Part shown: positions 19,371-28,790 of the stretch, one piece after another
How the letters are laid out: each line of letters opens with the position of its first letter
Numbering within the stretch: the first letter of the stretch is position 1
Source of the DNA: Porphyra umbilicalis
Lineage: Eukaryota; Rhodophyta; Bangiophyceae; Bangiales; Bangiaceae
Assembly (NCBI GenBank): GCA_002049455.2
Contig: KV918855.1
Location: 1-64,000 of the forward strand
Direction: 5' to 3'
Length of the DNA stretch: 64,000 nt
Made by a program: the position numbers and the translations under genes
The notes under the pieces: model-generated
Told to the model about the DNA's origin: nothing
The model's input: the letters and a program-made list of their open reading frames with translations, nothing else
Databases searched by the model: none

Positions 19371-20812
19371 GCACCGCCATCGTCGCGTCGAACATGAGGT
19401 AACATACCAACGGCAGCGCCACCGAGAACCTGTGCATCGGCGGCAGCGCCAGTGAGTCCTCGTGCATGCACATCACCACCGCCGTCGGCGGCGGCGGGAC
19501 GACGCCCGTCTTGCTCAAGCACCCGACCACCGTCGCCGCCGCTGCCGTCTCGGCCATGTCCTTCACCACGAGTGTCGTGTCGATCTCAAGTCACCATACC
19601 AACGGCAGCACCACCACGAGCGCGTGCGTGAACGGCAGCACGAGCGGGTCCTTGTGATTGCACTTCACCACCGCCACCATTGTCGCGTCCGTCTTGTGCA
19701 ACAACACCAACGAGAGCACCACCACGAGCGCGGGCGTCAACGGCTGCACCAACGAGTCCCCGTGCCTCCACTCCATCACCGGCACCATGTTCGGGTCCCT
19801 CTTGAGCGACAACACCAACCGCAGCACTACCACGAGCGCGTGCATCAACGGCTGCATGATCAAGTCCGGGTACCTCCACTGCGCAACCGCCATTCTTGTC
19901 GTGTACACCTTGGGCAACCACACCTTCGGGAGCACTAGACGAGCACGTGCATCAACGCTTGCACAGCCACGTCTCCGTGCATCCTCTGCATCACCTCCAC
20001 GATTGCCACGACCATCTTGAGCAACCACACCAACTGGAGCACCAGCACGAGCACGTGCATGAAAGGCTGCACCACCAAGTCTCTGTACCTCCACTGCAGC
20101 ACCACCACCATCGTTGCGTGCATCTTGAGCAACCACATCATCGGCACCACGAGCACGAGCGTGTGCATCAACGCTTGCACCACCAATTCCGCTTACAGCG
20201 GATGAACCATTGCCACAATCGTCGCGTCCATCTTGAGCAACCACATCATCGGCAGCACGACCACGACCGCGTGCACCAATGTGTGCATCACCAAGTCCGC
20301 GTACCGCCACTTTACCACCACCACCATCGTCGGGTCCATCTTGAGCAACCACATCATCGGCACCACCAGCACCTGCACGTGCATCAACGAGTGCATCTCC
20401 AAGCCCGCGTACCGCCGCTGCACCACCAGCACCATCGTCGCGCCCAGCTTGAGCAAACACAACATCGGCACCACGACCACTAGCGCGTGCATCAATGCGT
20501 GCACCTCCAGGTCCGCGTACCGCCGCTGTACCACCACCACCATTGTCGCGCCCATCTCGAGCAGCCACACCAACGGGAGCACCAGCACGAGCGCGTGCAT
20601 CAACGCCTGCACCGACGAGTTCCTGTGCCTCACCTGCATTACCGCCGCCATTGTCGCGTCCATCTTGAGCAACCACACAACCGGCAGCGCCAGAACAAGC
20701 GCGGGAATCAACGCCTGCACCACCCAGCGGTGCCTCCACTTCCCTGTGGCGCCTGTATCCACCATTTTAGCGTCGATCGTAATAGTGCACACTAACCACA
20801 GCGCCTCCAAGA
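19371..20812. repeat. 105-bp (35-codon) tandem repeat, about 13 units
   Basis: The array begins 24 bp after the transposase stop. Units share a core like ACCATCGTCGCGTCCATC followed by TTGAGCAACCACA and GCGTGCATCAACGCCTGCACC. As 105 is divisible by three, several frames remain open. One minus frame gives Gly/Asp/Ala-rich units (VDARARAGAPVGVVAQDGRD). Another gives hydrophobic units (ALMHALVLVLPLVWLLKMDA) that could mimic membrane helices but is broken by stops. The first lies in the same frame as the minus-strand gene upstream. Confidence 0.85.
19591..20739 (-). CDS. Repeat-encoded ORF, possible C-terminal part of the minus-strand element gene
   Basis: A 382-codon minus-strand frame made mostly of 35-residue Gly/Asp/Ala-rich repeats. 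It shares its frame with the ORFs at 20767-21246, 21313-21897 and 21940-23124, so all four may be pieces of one gene interrupted by stops or introns. No domain recognised. Repeat DNA opens frames by itself, so translation is not proven. Confidence 0.3.
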   Translation of the reverse strand: MEAPLGGAGVDSRACSGAAGCVVAQDGRDNGGGNAGEAQELVGAGVDARARAGAPVGVAARDGRDNGGGGTAAVRGPGGARIDARASGRGADVVFAQAGRDDGAGGAAAVRGLGDALVDARAGAGGADDVVAQDGPDDGGGGKVAVRGLGDAHIGARGRGRAADDVVAQDGRDDCGNGSSAVSGIGGASVDAHARARGADDVVAQDARNDGGGAAVEVQRLGGAAFHARARAGAPVGVVAQDGRGNRGGDAEDARRRGCASVDARARLVLPKVWLPKVYTTRMAVAQWRYPDLIMQPLMHALVVVLRLVLSLKRDPNMVPVMEWRHGDSLVQPLTPALVVVLSLVLLHKTDATMVAVVKCNHKDPLVLPFTHALVVVLPLVW

Positions 20813-21246
20813 GCGTGTGTAGCAGCAGTACCGCCACCAGGCCCCCGTGCGTCGTCGATGCCCCCACGAGGGACGTTTCTCGAACGCCCCTGATGGGAAC
20901 CTCCGAGCACGAGATGCGCATCAGTCCGACACCCGTTTTCGACGCCGTCAGCTGGGCCTCGTCCGTTGCGATTGTCGATCCCACCACCGCCATCCCCGAC
21001 ACTGTCACCATCTTGACTGCGTCTTATTCCTCCACTGCTGTCGCCCTTGCGACTGCCGTTATGCGCACTGTTGTCAACGGAACCGTCTTCGTCATCCGTC
21101 AAGTCTTTAAGCGCCTCTTCGCCGTCGGCGGCCTCGTCCTCAGAGAGATCGTAGCCGTTCATCAGCTCCTCGCCGGGCTCCTGCTCAAGAAAAATCTCTC
21201 CACCGGGTCGGTGGGCGTCCACGATGCGTCGAACAAGGCCACGCAA
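20767..21246 (-). CDS. Acidic Asp/Glu/Gly-rich segment, unknown function
   Basis: A 159-codon minus ORF. Its N-terminal third is strongly acidic (GYDLSEDEAADGEEALKDL, then TDDEDGS), followed by a Gly/Ser/Asn-rich part. It lies between the Ulp1-like segment and the repeat-encoded ORF in the same frame. No family recognised. Confidence 0.35.
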   Translation of the reverse strand: MRGLVRRIVDAHRPGGEIFLEQEPGEELMNGYDLSEDEAADGEEALKDLTDDEDGSVDNSAHNGSRKGDSSGGIRRSQDGDSVGDGGGGIDNRNGRGPADGVENGCRTDAHLVLGGSHQGRSRNVPRGGIDDARGPGGGTAATHALGGAVVSVHYYDRR

Positions 21247-21312
21247 GCGCCGAGGGGCATGGGCCTTTTGTCATTGGGGCCCATTGTCACGACGTAGCAG
21301 GTCTGCTGCTGC

Positions 21313-21897
21313 TTATAGTTTGGCCGAATGCAGCAAAGACACGTGAGCCAGGAGGTGGTCCGCCGTGTCAGCAACCTCTCCTCCGGGAATCGCCACACGG
21401 CGCACTGGCAAACGCATCCACAGGCACCCGTTGACACGCATCCGCATTCCGAGTGAGTCCCTGGTACGTCGGTGGGTTTGACAAATCGCAGCACTCAACG
21501 ACCGGAAGAGGCCGTCCACAATGTCAAAGTCGACTTGCGTGCCGCCCCTGGTCTCGCAGGTGTTGATCAGCACAACTGCGGCGCCATGAACGGGAGCTGC
21601 ATCACGACCGATCAAGGTCTGCACGACGGCAGAAACGACCAAATGGAGTTTGCGCACGACCAAGCCCGACCATCCCCGACCGCTGTACACTGGCATGATG
21701 ACCGTGCCCCCCCCGAGCACAAGGCGGTCAAGTAACACTTTGGCCGCCCTATTGACGATCAGGCAGTCATCAGTCACGGCGTCCTTCACGTCCTCTGCGT
21801 CGAGCACGGACAGAACGCGAAGGCCACCGTGCACTCCACCGCTGTCAGCCCAGTATAAAAGCCACAGCAGCATGCCATCCATCATGCGCTTGGACAT
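21313..21897 (-). CDS. Globular segment, possibly a degenerate Ulp1 (C48)-like domain
   Basis: A 194-codon minus ORF in frame with the Arg/Gly-rich ORF upstream; only a TAG at 21940-21942 and a few codons separate them. Reading back to that stop, the order 'Ser-Lys-Ala-Asp-Ile-Gly-Ser-Leu', MMDGMLLWLLYW, GTVIMPVYSGRGWSGLVV and GGTQVDFDIVDG recalls the layout of Ulp1 peptidases (WLND-type start, hydrophobic strand plus W, then a Q before the catalytic Cys). However, the expected catalytic His and Cys are not seen, so an inactive or unrelated fold is equally possible. Some CACTA-type elements carry Ulp1 genes. Low-confidence assignment. Confidence 0.35.
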   Translation of the reverse strand: MSKRMMDGMLLWLLYWADSGGVHGGLRVLSVLDAEDVKDAVTDDCLIVNRAAKVLLDRLVLGGGTVIMPVYSGRGWSGLVVRKLHLVVSAVVQTLIGRDAAPVHGAAVVLINTCETRGGTQVDFDIVDGLFRSLSAAICQTHRRTRDSLGMRMRVNGCLWMRLPVRRVAIPGGEVADTADHLLAHVSLLHSAKL

Positions 21898-21939
21898 GTC
21901 CTCGCCCTCTGCCAGCGACCCGATATCCGCTTTTGACAG

Positions 21940-23124
21940 CTAGAGCCGCCTTTCGGCGCGCGCCGGAAAGAAAAACAGCGGCACGACAGGCTGCACTGCT
22001 CCCGGCAGAGCGTTCAGGCCATCGCTTGCTCCAGACGCCATTGGCAAAGACGGCGCACCACGCGGCGTTGGCGGCGCAAAATTTGTTACAGTTGCGACCG
22101 ACTGCGGGTCCCCATCGTGGCTGGTCGTGCGGCGGAGGCGCTTCGCAGGAGGCGGCAGTGGCCGCCCGGGCGGCCGCCGGCGCGTGTTCGACGCAGCCGG
22201 TGCATTGTCGGGGGGTGCACGAGGCAAGGCTCTAGCGTTGAGGATCGGAGCAGGAGGCAGGGCGGCAGATGGGGCGGGCGACGGGGCTGGGCGGGAAGCA
22301 AGAGGGAGGGAGCGCCTCACCCCCCCAAAGCACTGGCCCTCGCATGCGTGAGACGCCAGAGCCTGCCTCACAAGGTAGCTTGCGGCCGTAGTGTCGGCAG
22401 GACTCGGCGGACCACCACCGTCGTTCTGCAATATCCTTACAGCTGAAGCCATTAGCGAATCAATGGCCTCCACGTCGCCATAGCCCCCACGGCACTGGCT
22501 CAGGATCTGCATCCGTTCGAGGCTCGGAAGATAGTCAGGTCCCGCGAGTTCCAAGGCCGAGAGAAGCATCCGCAGCTGCGAGGCTGTAAGCCCGCCCACT
22601 CGACCAGTCACAACTCGCCGCCCATCGTTGATGATGGCGATCACTTCCGATGCAGACTGGGCCCGGTCGCCACCGGGTGCCGGCCCATACGACCGCGTGG
22701 GCCGGACAGCCGGCTGGCGATTGCGTGGCGTGGGCGTCGCGCCGCACGCGCCCACCCGACCGCTGCCCCTCAGGCCTGGTGAGGGCTGATGTCCCCCGAC
22801 AGCGGCTGAGGCACAGTCAGCAGCCGATTCGAGCCGCGATCCGCCACCATCCCCGCGTCGAACCGCGTTTGAGCGTTCGCCGAGTCGATTGGGGCCCGCG
22901 TCGCCCTTGCCGCGGCCTCTCTCGCGACCGCCGCCGCGGCCTCGAACACGGCCACGACCTGCCACGGGCGCAATTTCGCGACCGGTGCCGAGGGGAGCCA
23001 ATGGGGCCGGTGCCGCAGTGTGCTCGGCCCGTCGCGCCACCGCAACCGCACCTCGTTCGACCGCACGCGCCGCATTGACAGCCCGGGCGGCTTGCTCAGC
23101 CACCTGAGCAGCTTCAGCAGGCAT
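21940..23124 (-). CDS. Arg/Gly-rich basic protein, unknown function
   Basis: Minus ORF from the ATG at 23124 (394 residues); the frame is open a little further upstream. The N-terminal third is Ala/Arg-rich with an RGG-type cluster (GRVRGRGGGRERGRGKG) as in RNA- or DNA-binding tails. A middle part (about 155-265) has a more balanced composition (VTGRVGGLTASQLRMLLSAL, then ELAGPDYLPSLERMQ) and may be folded. The C-terminal part is Pro-rich with a basic RRRPPGRPLPPPAKRLRR segment that could be a nuclear localisation signal. It faces the CACTA-like transposase and is probably the element's second gene. Family unknown. Confidence 0.45.
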   Translation of the reverse strand: MPAEAAQVAEQAARAVNAARAVERGAVAVARRAEHTAAPAPLAPLGTGREIAPVAGRGRVRGRGGGRERGRGKGDAGPNRLGERSNAVRRGDGGGSRLESAADCASAAVGGHQPSPGLRGSGRVGACGATPTPRNRQPAVRPTRSYGPAPGGDRAQSASEVIAIINDGRRVVTGRVGGLTASQLRMLLSALELAGPDYLPSLERMQILSQCRGGYGDVEAIDSLMASAVRILQNDGGGPPSPADTTAASYLVRQALASHACEGQCFGGVRRSLPLASRPAPSPAPSAALPPAPILNARALPRAPPDNAPAASNTRRRPPGRPLPPPAKRLRRTTSHDGDPQSVATVTNFAPPTPRGAPSLPMASGASDGLNALPGAVQPVVPLFFFPARAERRL

Positions 23125-23229
23125 GGCCCCCGCCCATTTCCGGGCGCGCGCCACTTGACGACGCTGGTTGCGACTCAATTCGCCCGGGATAGGCCCAAGG
23201 GGCTCTGAGGCATCGTGCTCATCAATAGT

Positions 23230-23745
23230 CAGCTGTCACGAGGACAGAGACAAACCGAAATTCTCAAAGAAGACCGCCCACCCGGCGTGGCGGCCACTCG
23301 TAAATCCCAGCGGTTGGCCCCAGATGGAGGGACACAGTCCGCGGTACCACAACAGCGCGATCGCCCGCGTGGGCAATCGGCACCAGTTCCGCACGCACCC
23401 ACCGGCGGGGTGGCGAGCGAAGTTCGAACAGTCAAGCCGGCCCGCCTCGCGTGCCGGCGACGTGCACAGCCAGCGGTTGGTCCCAGAAAAGGGACACAGC
23501 CCGCGGCACCACCCAGTCCCACTCGCCCTAATGGGCGATTGGTAACGGTCCCACAAGCACCCACCGGCGGGGTGACGAGTGAGAAAACACAGTGAAGACC
23601 GCCCACCCGGCGTAGCGGCCACTCCAAAATACCAGCGGGTGGCCCCAACAAGGGGGACACAGCCCGCGGCTTCACGGACACCCGATCACCCGTAGGGGCG
23701 GTCGGTCGCGGTCTGGCCCGCACCCTCCGGCGGGGTAGCGGGCCT
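23230..23745. repeat. Three tandem units of about 170-190 bp
   Basis: Units begin near 23271 (GACCGCCCACCCGGCGTGGC), near 23440 and near 23595. Each holds CAGCGG(T/G)TGG, GGGACACAGCCCGCGG, a hairpin-like CACTCGCCC...GGGCGATTG block and CACCCACCGGCGGGGTGGCG. Three copies beside a transposase-bearing region resemble subterminal repeats bound by transposases, which is inference. Confidence 0.75.
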
Positions 23746-24095
23746 CCCTCCTCAAGGGTGCGCCCAAAAAAAAACAAAGGGGGGGAAGGGGGGAGCGGGG
23801 GGCGCAACCACGAACGGGGATGGAGTAGGGGGAAAGAAAAACAAGCGAGGAGGGGATGGAGAAATGAGTCGTGGAGGAGAAGGAGTGGTGGTGCAGACAC
23901 GGTGACGGCACGAGTGCGACGGCGCTGGTCGGTGGCGGAGACTGGGCGTGGCGGTCCCTGGATACAGTGCATGCCGCGACTGTGTTCGCCAGAGGGTACT
24001 GTGCGTGCCGCGACCGGGCGTGGCAGTCCGTGAAGAGCGTGCCACGACCTGGCGTGGCCGGGTCAGCCGCGCGTGTGCCTGAGACGCCGTTCTCG
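23746..24095. other. Purine-rich spacer
   Basis: Contains an A9 run near 23766 and GGGGAAGGGGGGAG-type DNA, then repeated GCGTGGC motifs. No gene seen. Confidence 0.4.
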
Positions 24096-24099
24096 CCCC

Positions 24100-24297
24100 G
24101 TCTCACACCGGATACATGCGATACCCCGATCTAGACACGGCGTGGAGGGTGCGGCGTTCGATTTGAGATCACCCGTCGGCCGCGGCCGGGTGAACCCGTC
24201 CCGCACCGGATTCGTGCGGAACCCCGACCTGGGCGCGGCGCGGAGGGCGCGGCGTCCGATCTGAGATCACCCGTCGGCCGCGGCCCGGTGAATTGGA
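24100..24297 (+). repeat. 98-bp direct duplication
   Basis: Two adjacent copies of a unit containing ACCCCGA(T/C)CT, GGAGGG(T/C)GCGGCGT and GAGATCACCCGTCGGCCGCG, starting near 24100 and 24198 and differing at several bases. It may mark the right end of the CACTA-like element; no matching inverted copy was found on the left. Confidence 0.75.
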
Positions 24298-25366
24298 AGC
24301 TGCGCAATCTCCAACAGAACTGTAAGTCAATCCACAAACAATTCCGCGCGTAAAATCAAGTACTGGTCATCGTCGACAACAGAAATGTACGACCTTAACG
24401 CATGCAGCACGTACGGGATCCTCGGCCTCGCCCGACCGGCCCGCTCGACTAGAGCATATGGGCTCCTTGCACCAACGTGTGCTTCTAATCTTCGTGATAA
24501 ATACTACACGCAAAGGGAAATACGTACATTTATGGTCATGGCGAACCGCATCTCCCGCCGCAGATCAGAAGCCTGCGTCGCCCTCGCGCTGTGACCGGCT
24601 TTTACAGGATACCTGTGCCTGCTTAGGAGATCACCTGCGGATACATGTGCCTGCTCAGGAGATCACCTGCGGTGCAGCTCCGCCCAGCGCCGCCTGCATC
24701 CAACCGGTCCGCTGTGTGCGCTGTGTGCGTACGTCCTCTCTTAAACAGATCTCAAACGTGTTGTCGTGGCACTCTCTTTCCTGCTCCTCAGAGTACTGCT
24801 CGTTGACTGGGGCCCTGTTACGGTTGCACAGAGACCTACTTTCACTGAGACTCTGTTGCGCTTGGGAAAAGACACACGTTGACTGATGTACTATCGGGGT
24901 TGCGGAGCCCACACCTAGACTGAGACGCCAGGACGCTTTTGCGAGGACAGACGTTGAACGAGACGGCGTCTTGCGCGTCGAAGTGATGCCGAGTAGCGGG
25001 GCTGATGAAGCTCCTGATGCTCCGCCGCCATCCCCAGTTGTCAGTGGTGCCCTATTCGCTAGTGTCTGGACTGCACATGGAGTACGCTGACCACTAGACT
25101 CGATAGTTTTTGGCCCATGGTATGAGAGAGAGGTGCTCCGCGATCTGTTACTATCGTACCACGAATCGCGCCGTGTCTAACCTGTACACATCGTCGTCGT
25201 ACTCGTGCCTTGCTAACGACGTGTTGCATATTTTGCTGTGACAGGATGACCTGAGTGTTCTTTTTTCGCGATACGCACAGGCCATGTTAAGGAAAATTTC
25301 CAATGGGACTGTGAGCCCCGTAACGAATGGAAGCACCGCCGACTCGCCCGAACACAATTGCCTCTC
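24298..25366. other. No supported gene
   Basis: Mixed-composition DNA with only short frames. A 23-bp-scale direct repeat (ACCTGTGCCTGCTTAGGAGATCACC and a close copy, about 24610-24668) is the only structure noticed. Confidence 0.4.
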
Positions 25367-25999
25367 ATGGCTGGCCCCCCTGGACAACTGGAAGGCCCCA
25401 ATAGAGACTGTACTCGCCCTCTCCGAGCAGTTATGACCAAAGCGGTTGAGAAGTATGCGAACCAGATTGACTACACCACAAGTGGCTGGTCGGGCCATCG
25501 ACGTGCTGTGAAAGTGGCTCTGAAGAAGGTTCTTTGTACTCGCTGCAACAGGCGTCGCACCTCTGCTCGGCTGCTCGCGTATCGCACCTTGGCAGTTTAC
25601 ATAGACGATGACGTACAGGAGGCGTCCATGGAACGCGTGGTGCTTGCTGCAGCCGTTTCGGGTGCCTCTGCCGCCGGCGCGCAAGCTGAGAATCCAGGCG
25701 TTGGTTACGGACTGAGACTGAAGGACGGCCACAACGAGTTGGTCCGCGCGCTTGACATGAACGGAGCGGCGGCGGCCATCATTGCTGAGCTTCTGTTTCT
25801 GGACGCCAGCGAAGTGTGGACCTCTGTGCGAGCAGCCGGAGCCGCCTGTCTGAAAAGCTACGTTGACATGGCAGAGTACCCCAATTTTTTGCGACCAGAG
25901 AGTCACGAGGCTCGCAAGGGTGTTGTGCGGTGCATGCGGGATGAGTTGAAGGACCTCAAGGCTAGAGGTGTTGATCTCTCAGACGAGGAACCGGACTAA
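25367..25999 (+). CDS. Unknown protein, 210 residues
   Basis: Plus ORF from the ATG at 25367. Composition is balanced and protein-like: a basic N-terminal part with an ALKKVLCTRCNRRRTSARLL stretch (a Cys-x2-Cys pair in a basic context), then Ala-rich helical segments and an acidic end (DLSDEEPD). No family recognised. The reverse strand is also open over part of it. It may be an exon of a longer gene, as the upstream frame lacks an obvious leader. Confidence 0.4.
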   Translation: MAGPPGQLEGPNRDCTRPLRAVMTKAVEKYANQIDYTTSGWSGHRRAVKVALKKVLCTRCNRRRTSARLLAYRTLAVYIDDDVQEASMERVVLAAAVSGASAAGAQAENPGVGYGLRLKDGHNELVRALDMNGAAAAIIAELLFLDASEVWTSVRAAGAACLKSYVDMAEYPNFLRPESHEARKGVVRCMRDELKDLKARGVDLSDEEPD

Positions 26000-26330
26000 C
26001 TCACTCCTATCGGTCTGCTTGAAGCGAGTTTCATATGATCCACCACACTGACACGGACGACTGCTCCATGCCGACGAAGGCGAACACGATCTGTGACCTG
26101 TTGTGGCTGACGATTTCTTGGCCTCTGTGGTATCCAGAGTCGTCTGTTTCTCCCATTTTCTTGACCTCTATGTCTTTTTGTCCATGCATGACCCTTTTTT
26201 CCTCGTTTCTGTCGTTTTTCCATCAAATTTTCCGGCATAATCTGCCTTGTTTTTCCTGACATAATCTTCCTTGCTTTTTCTAACGAATGGTCGTAGAGAA
26301 GACATGAGCGTCATGATCATGGCACATCTG
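26000..26330. other. Spacer with no recognised feature
   Basis: Pyrimidine-rich, lower GC than its surroundings. No gene seen. Confidence 0.4.
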
Positions 26331-26690
26331 ATGAACAAAAAGAACAACTGTCGCCAGGATCGATCCGAGAGCTGTCCTGCCGATATTCCAGGCGGCAGAT
26401 CTCCAGATAAAGCAGGAAGCAGTCTGATGAATAAAAATAATAACTGTCGACAGGACAGTTCCAAAGGCTGTCCTGGTGACATGCCAGGCGGCAGATCTCC
26501 AGAAAAAGCAGGAAGCGATTGGATGAATATAAATACTGACTGTCAACAGGACCGTTCCGAAGGCTGTCCTGCTGACATGCCAGGCGGTAGATCTCCGGCT
26601 AGAGTATCAGGCGATCGGATGAAGAAAAATACTAACTGTCGACAGGATCGTTCCAAAGGCTGTCCTGCTGCTTTATCTGCAGGACATATT
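26331..26690 (+). repeat. 96-bp (32-codon) tandem repeat with internal stem-loops
   Basis: Units start at the ATGs at 26331, 26427, 26523 and 26619 (last one partial). Each contains GACAGGA(C/T)...TTCC(A/G)AAGG CTGTCCTG, an inverted pair that can form a short stem-loop, and GGCGG(C/T)AGATCTCC. One plus frame is open through all units, reading as repeated NCRQDRS(E/K)GCPADMPGGRSP, so a small Cys-containing repeat protein is possible but unproven. Confidence 0.85.
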
Positions 26691-27294
26691 CTCAGCTATC
26701 CCTGTGCTTTGTCTGTCATGTCGGGCACCGACGTAGTTCTGAACTTATCCTGGGTATGCGCTTATCGCGTGCCGACACTGTTATCTCTCGTCGAGGCTGT
26801 TGCCTGGCTCTGAAGACAGTCTGGAACCCGTCCGCGTACTCACTCTACGGGTACAGGATGGAGATCGGATCTTGTTCGAACGCTAGACCAGTCGGTCCAA
26901 CGCGCGCACGGATTTGTTTGTCGTTTGGTCCAGTGGCCATGCCACGAGATACGCTGCGGAACAGTCCTGGAAACAATCCGGAAAACAGTTCCTGGTCTGA
27001 TCTCAGGACCATCTGCCATCCAAGACAAGTCTGATTGTCAGATCGGACCAGGTAAGTTCCAAATACGATCTGCAGGACGACTCGAGCGGATTGGGAAGAT
27101 AATCTTCGCGATTGCTCGACACATTTTCAGGAATCTTCTGCCGGATAGTTGGCAGAGTTGGATGCGGTCGAATCGAAATAACTCCTCCTTATTTATAATG
27201 AAAGAAAAGATCTCACTTTTTCTCGGGAATTTCATACCGCCACACAGTGCATAATATGGTGCCCGCGATTATCGTTGTGCTCAGAAATGGGAGG
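26691..27294. other. No supported gene
   Basis: Contains scattered GGACAGTTCC, TCCTGGAAACA and GATC-rich motifs. Similar TCCTGGAAACAGTCC motifs occur at about 16368-16385, left of the CACTA-like transposase, so these may be related subterminal sequences. Confidence 0.35.
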
Positions 27295-27372
27295 TGATTT
27301 TTATTTAATTTAAATCATGCTGATTTTAATGATTTAAATCATTTACTCGGAGGGTCTCATGATTTAAATCAC
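27295..27372. repeat. AT-rich TGATTTAAATCA palindrome cluster, left
   Basis: Several full or partial copies of the self-complementary TGATTTAAATCA (for example at about 27337-27350 and 27359-27371) in very AT-rich DNA, ending abruptly at a GC-rich block. A matching cluster lies at 28665-28790. Confidence 0.8.
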
Positions 27373-28580
27373 ATGGGCTTTTTCCTGCTTACACTGATGC
27401 GACCTGACACTGCGGGTGTGCACCGACGAGCGAGCATGGTCATCGTTGAACTCTCACCGACCGCCAGCGTGACGGTGACAGAGCGGGGTGGGGCGCGCAA
27501 CGCCGCGACGGCGGGGATGGGAGTCATGAGCGCCGCGCACGCCGCGTCAACGACGGCGACCGAGCGGAGCGTAGTGGGCGCCGCCGTGACCAGGTGCGGA
27601 TCCGCGGCGGGGGGCCCCGCGGGAGGCAGGATAGCGACGAGCGGGGCGGGGAGGGGAAGGAGGGGGGGGAGGGGGGGGGAGGGGAGGGTCCCCGCCCTCA
27701 CCCCCGCGGCCGACGATCGGCGGAGGGCCCGCGGGGCGACGCAAGTCAAGCAGCGGGCGCGGGAAAACACGCCCGCCTTGGCCGTCGACGCGTTGTCGGG
27801 GGTGAGGAGGGACCACACCATCGCGGTGGTGGCGAGCGCGGCGGAGCGGGTGCCTGCCGAAGCGCCGCCCGCCGCCGCCGCGGCCACGGCGGCCGCCGCC
27901 GGCGTACCCCGGACCACGTCCAACCCGGACCGCCCTCCGCCGTCGGCGGGGAGTGGCGCGTCGACGGCGGCTTTGGCGGCTTCACTGCCACGGGTGGCGA
28001 CGCGAAGGGCTGCCGCCACCGCTGCCGGCGCAGCGAGCACCGGCGGCGACGGCGGCGGCTGCGGCGGCGGGCGCGATGCCGAGCCGTCGACGGGCGGCGG
28101 CAGGGGCAGGGCGACGAGCACGGCTGTGAGTGCCAGCGCCCCACCCGGGCGACCATTTCGACCGGAACCCACGGGTTGGCGGCGGCATGCGCGTCATGGC
28201 AGACGCAACAGAGGTGAGGGTAGCGAGGCGGTCGCCGGCGTCGAGCACCGCCGTCGACGCGCCGTCCGCCACGGCGGCCGCGAGAGCGGAGAGCAACACG
28301 GCCATGGTGCCGCCGTCGACGGCAGCAGCCTCGGAAACTCCCGCGCGCTCCCTCGTCATCGTGGTGCCGAGGGCGACCCACACCGCCATCACGGGCGGCC
28401 ACGACAGGTTCGCCGCGGTGGCGGCGGCGGCGGCGGTGGCGGCGGTCACCTCCGCCACGGCGGTAACCGCCGGGTAGGGCAACGGCGGACCCCCCCCCCG
28501 CACCCCGTCGCCGTCTTCATCCCCTGCCGCTCGCTCCCCCCCCCGACTTGTCGACGGCCGCCCAGTCAGTGACGCCCACC
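27373..28580. other. GC-rich block between AT-rich palindrome clusters
   Basis: A 1.2-kb block dense in GCCGCCG/CGGCGGC triplets. Long frames are open on both strands (for example 27373-28572 plus and 28172-27369 minus) without recognisable domains, so no gene is called. The sharp change in composition at both sides and the shared flanking palindromes suggest a discrete unit. Confidence 0.5.
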
Positions 28581-28664
28581 GCACACGACACGAAGGAAAA
28601 CCCCAGCGTTAGTGGTCCTTATCAGGCCTTATCACGTGGTATATGTACTTATATTCATGCATAA

Positions 28665-28790
28665 CGAGCCTAAATTATTTAAATCATGCCCGATGATTTA
28701 AATCAATAAAAATCACGTCATACGAATAAAAATCAAGGGTTGATTTAAATCACCTTTACCCGGCGCCACAAATCATTTAAATCACACCTC
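28665..28790. repeat. AT-rich TGATTTAAATCA palindrome cluster, right
   Basis: At least four copies or variants of GATTTAAATCA, plus AATAAAAATCA words, mirror the left cluster around the GC-rich block. The motif is its own complement, so direct and inverted orientation cannot be told apart. Confidence 0.8.

Noticed and set aside
19371..20812. CRISPR-like array
   Set aside because: Units are contiguous 105-bp repeats without alternating unique spacers, in eukaryotic transposon DNA.
19935..21011. Hydrophobic minus-frame repeat protein with many membrane helices
   Set aside because: The frame is broken by stops at about 20193 and needs a shift near 19940, and it is out of phase with the upstream minus ORFs. 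Kept only as an alternative reading of the repeat.
16203..27130. Single large CACTA-like element bounded by similar TCCTGGAAACA motifs at both ends
   Set aside because: The shared words are short and in the same orientation, and no terminal inverted repeat was found to support such boundaries.
27369..28584. 399-codon plus ORF and several minus ORFs in the GC-rich block
   Set aside because: Both strands are open over the same DNA and no domain is visible. Reported as a composition block instead.
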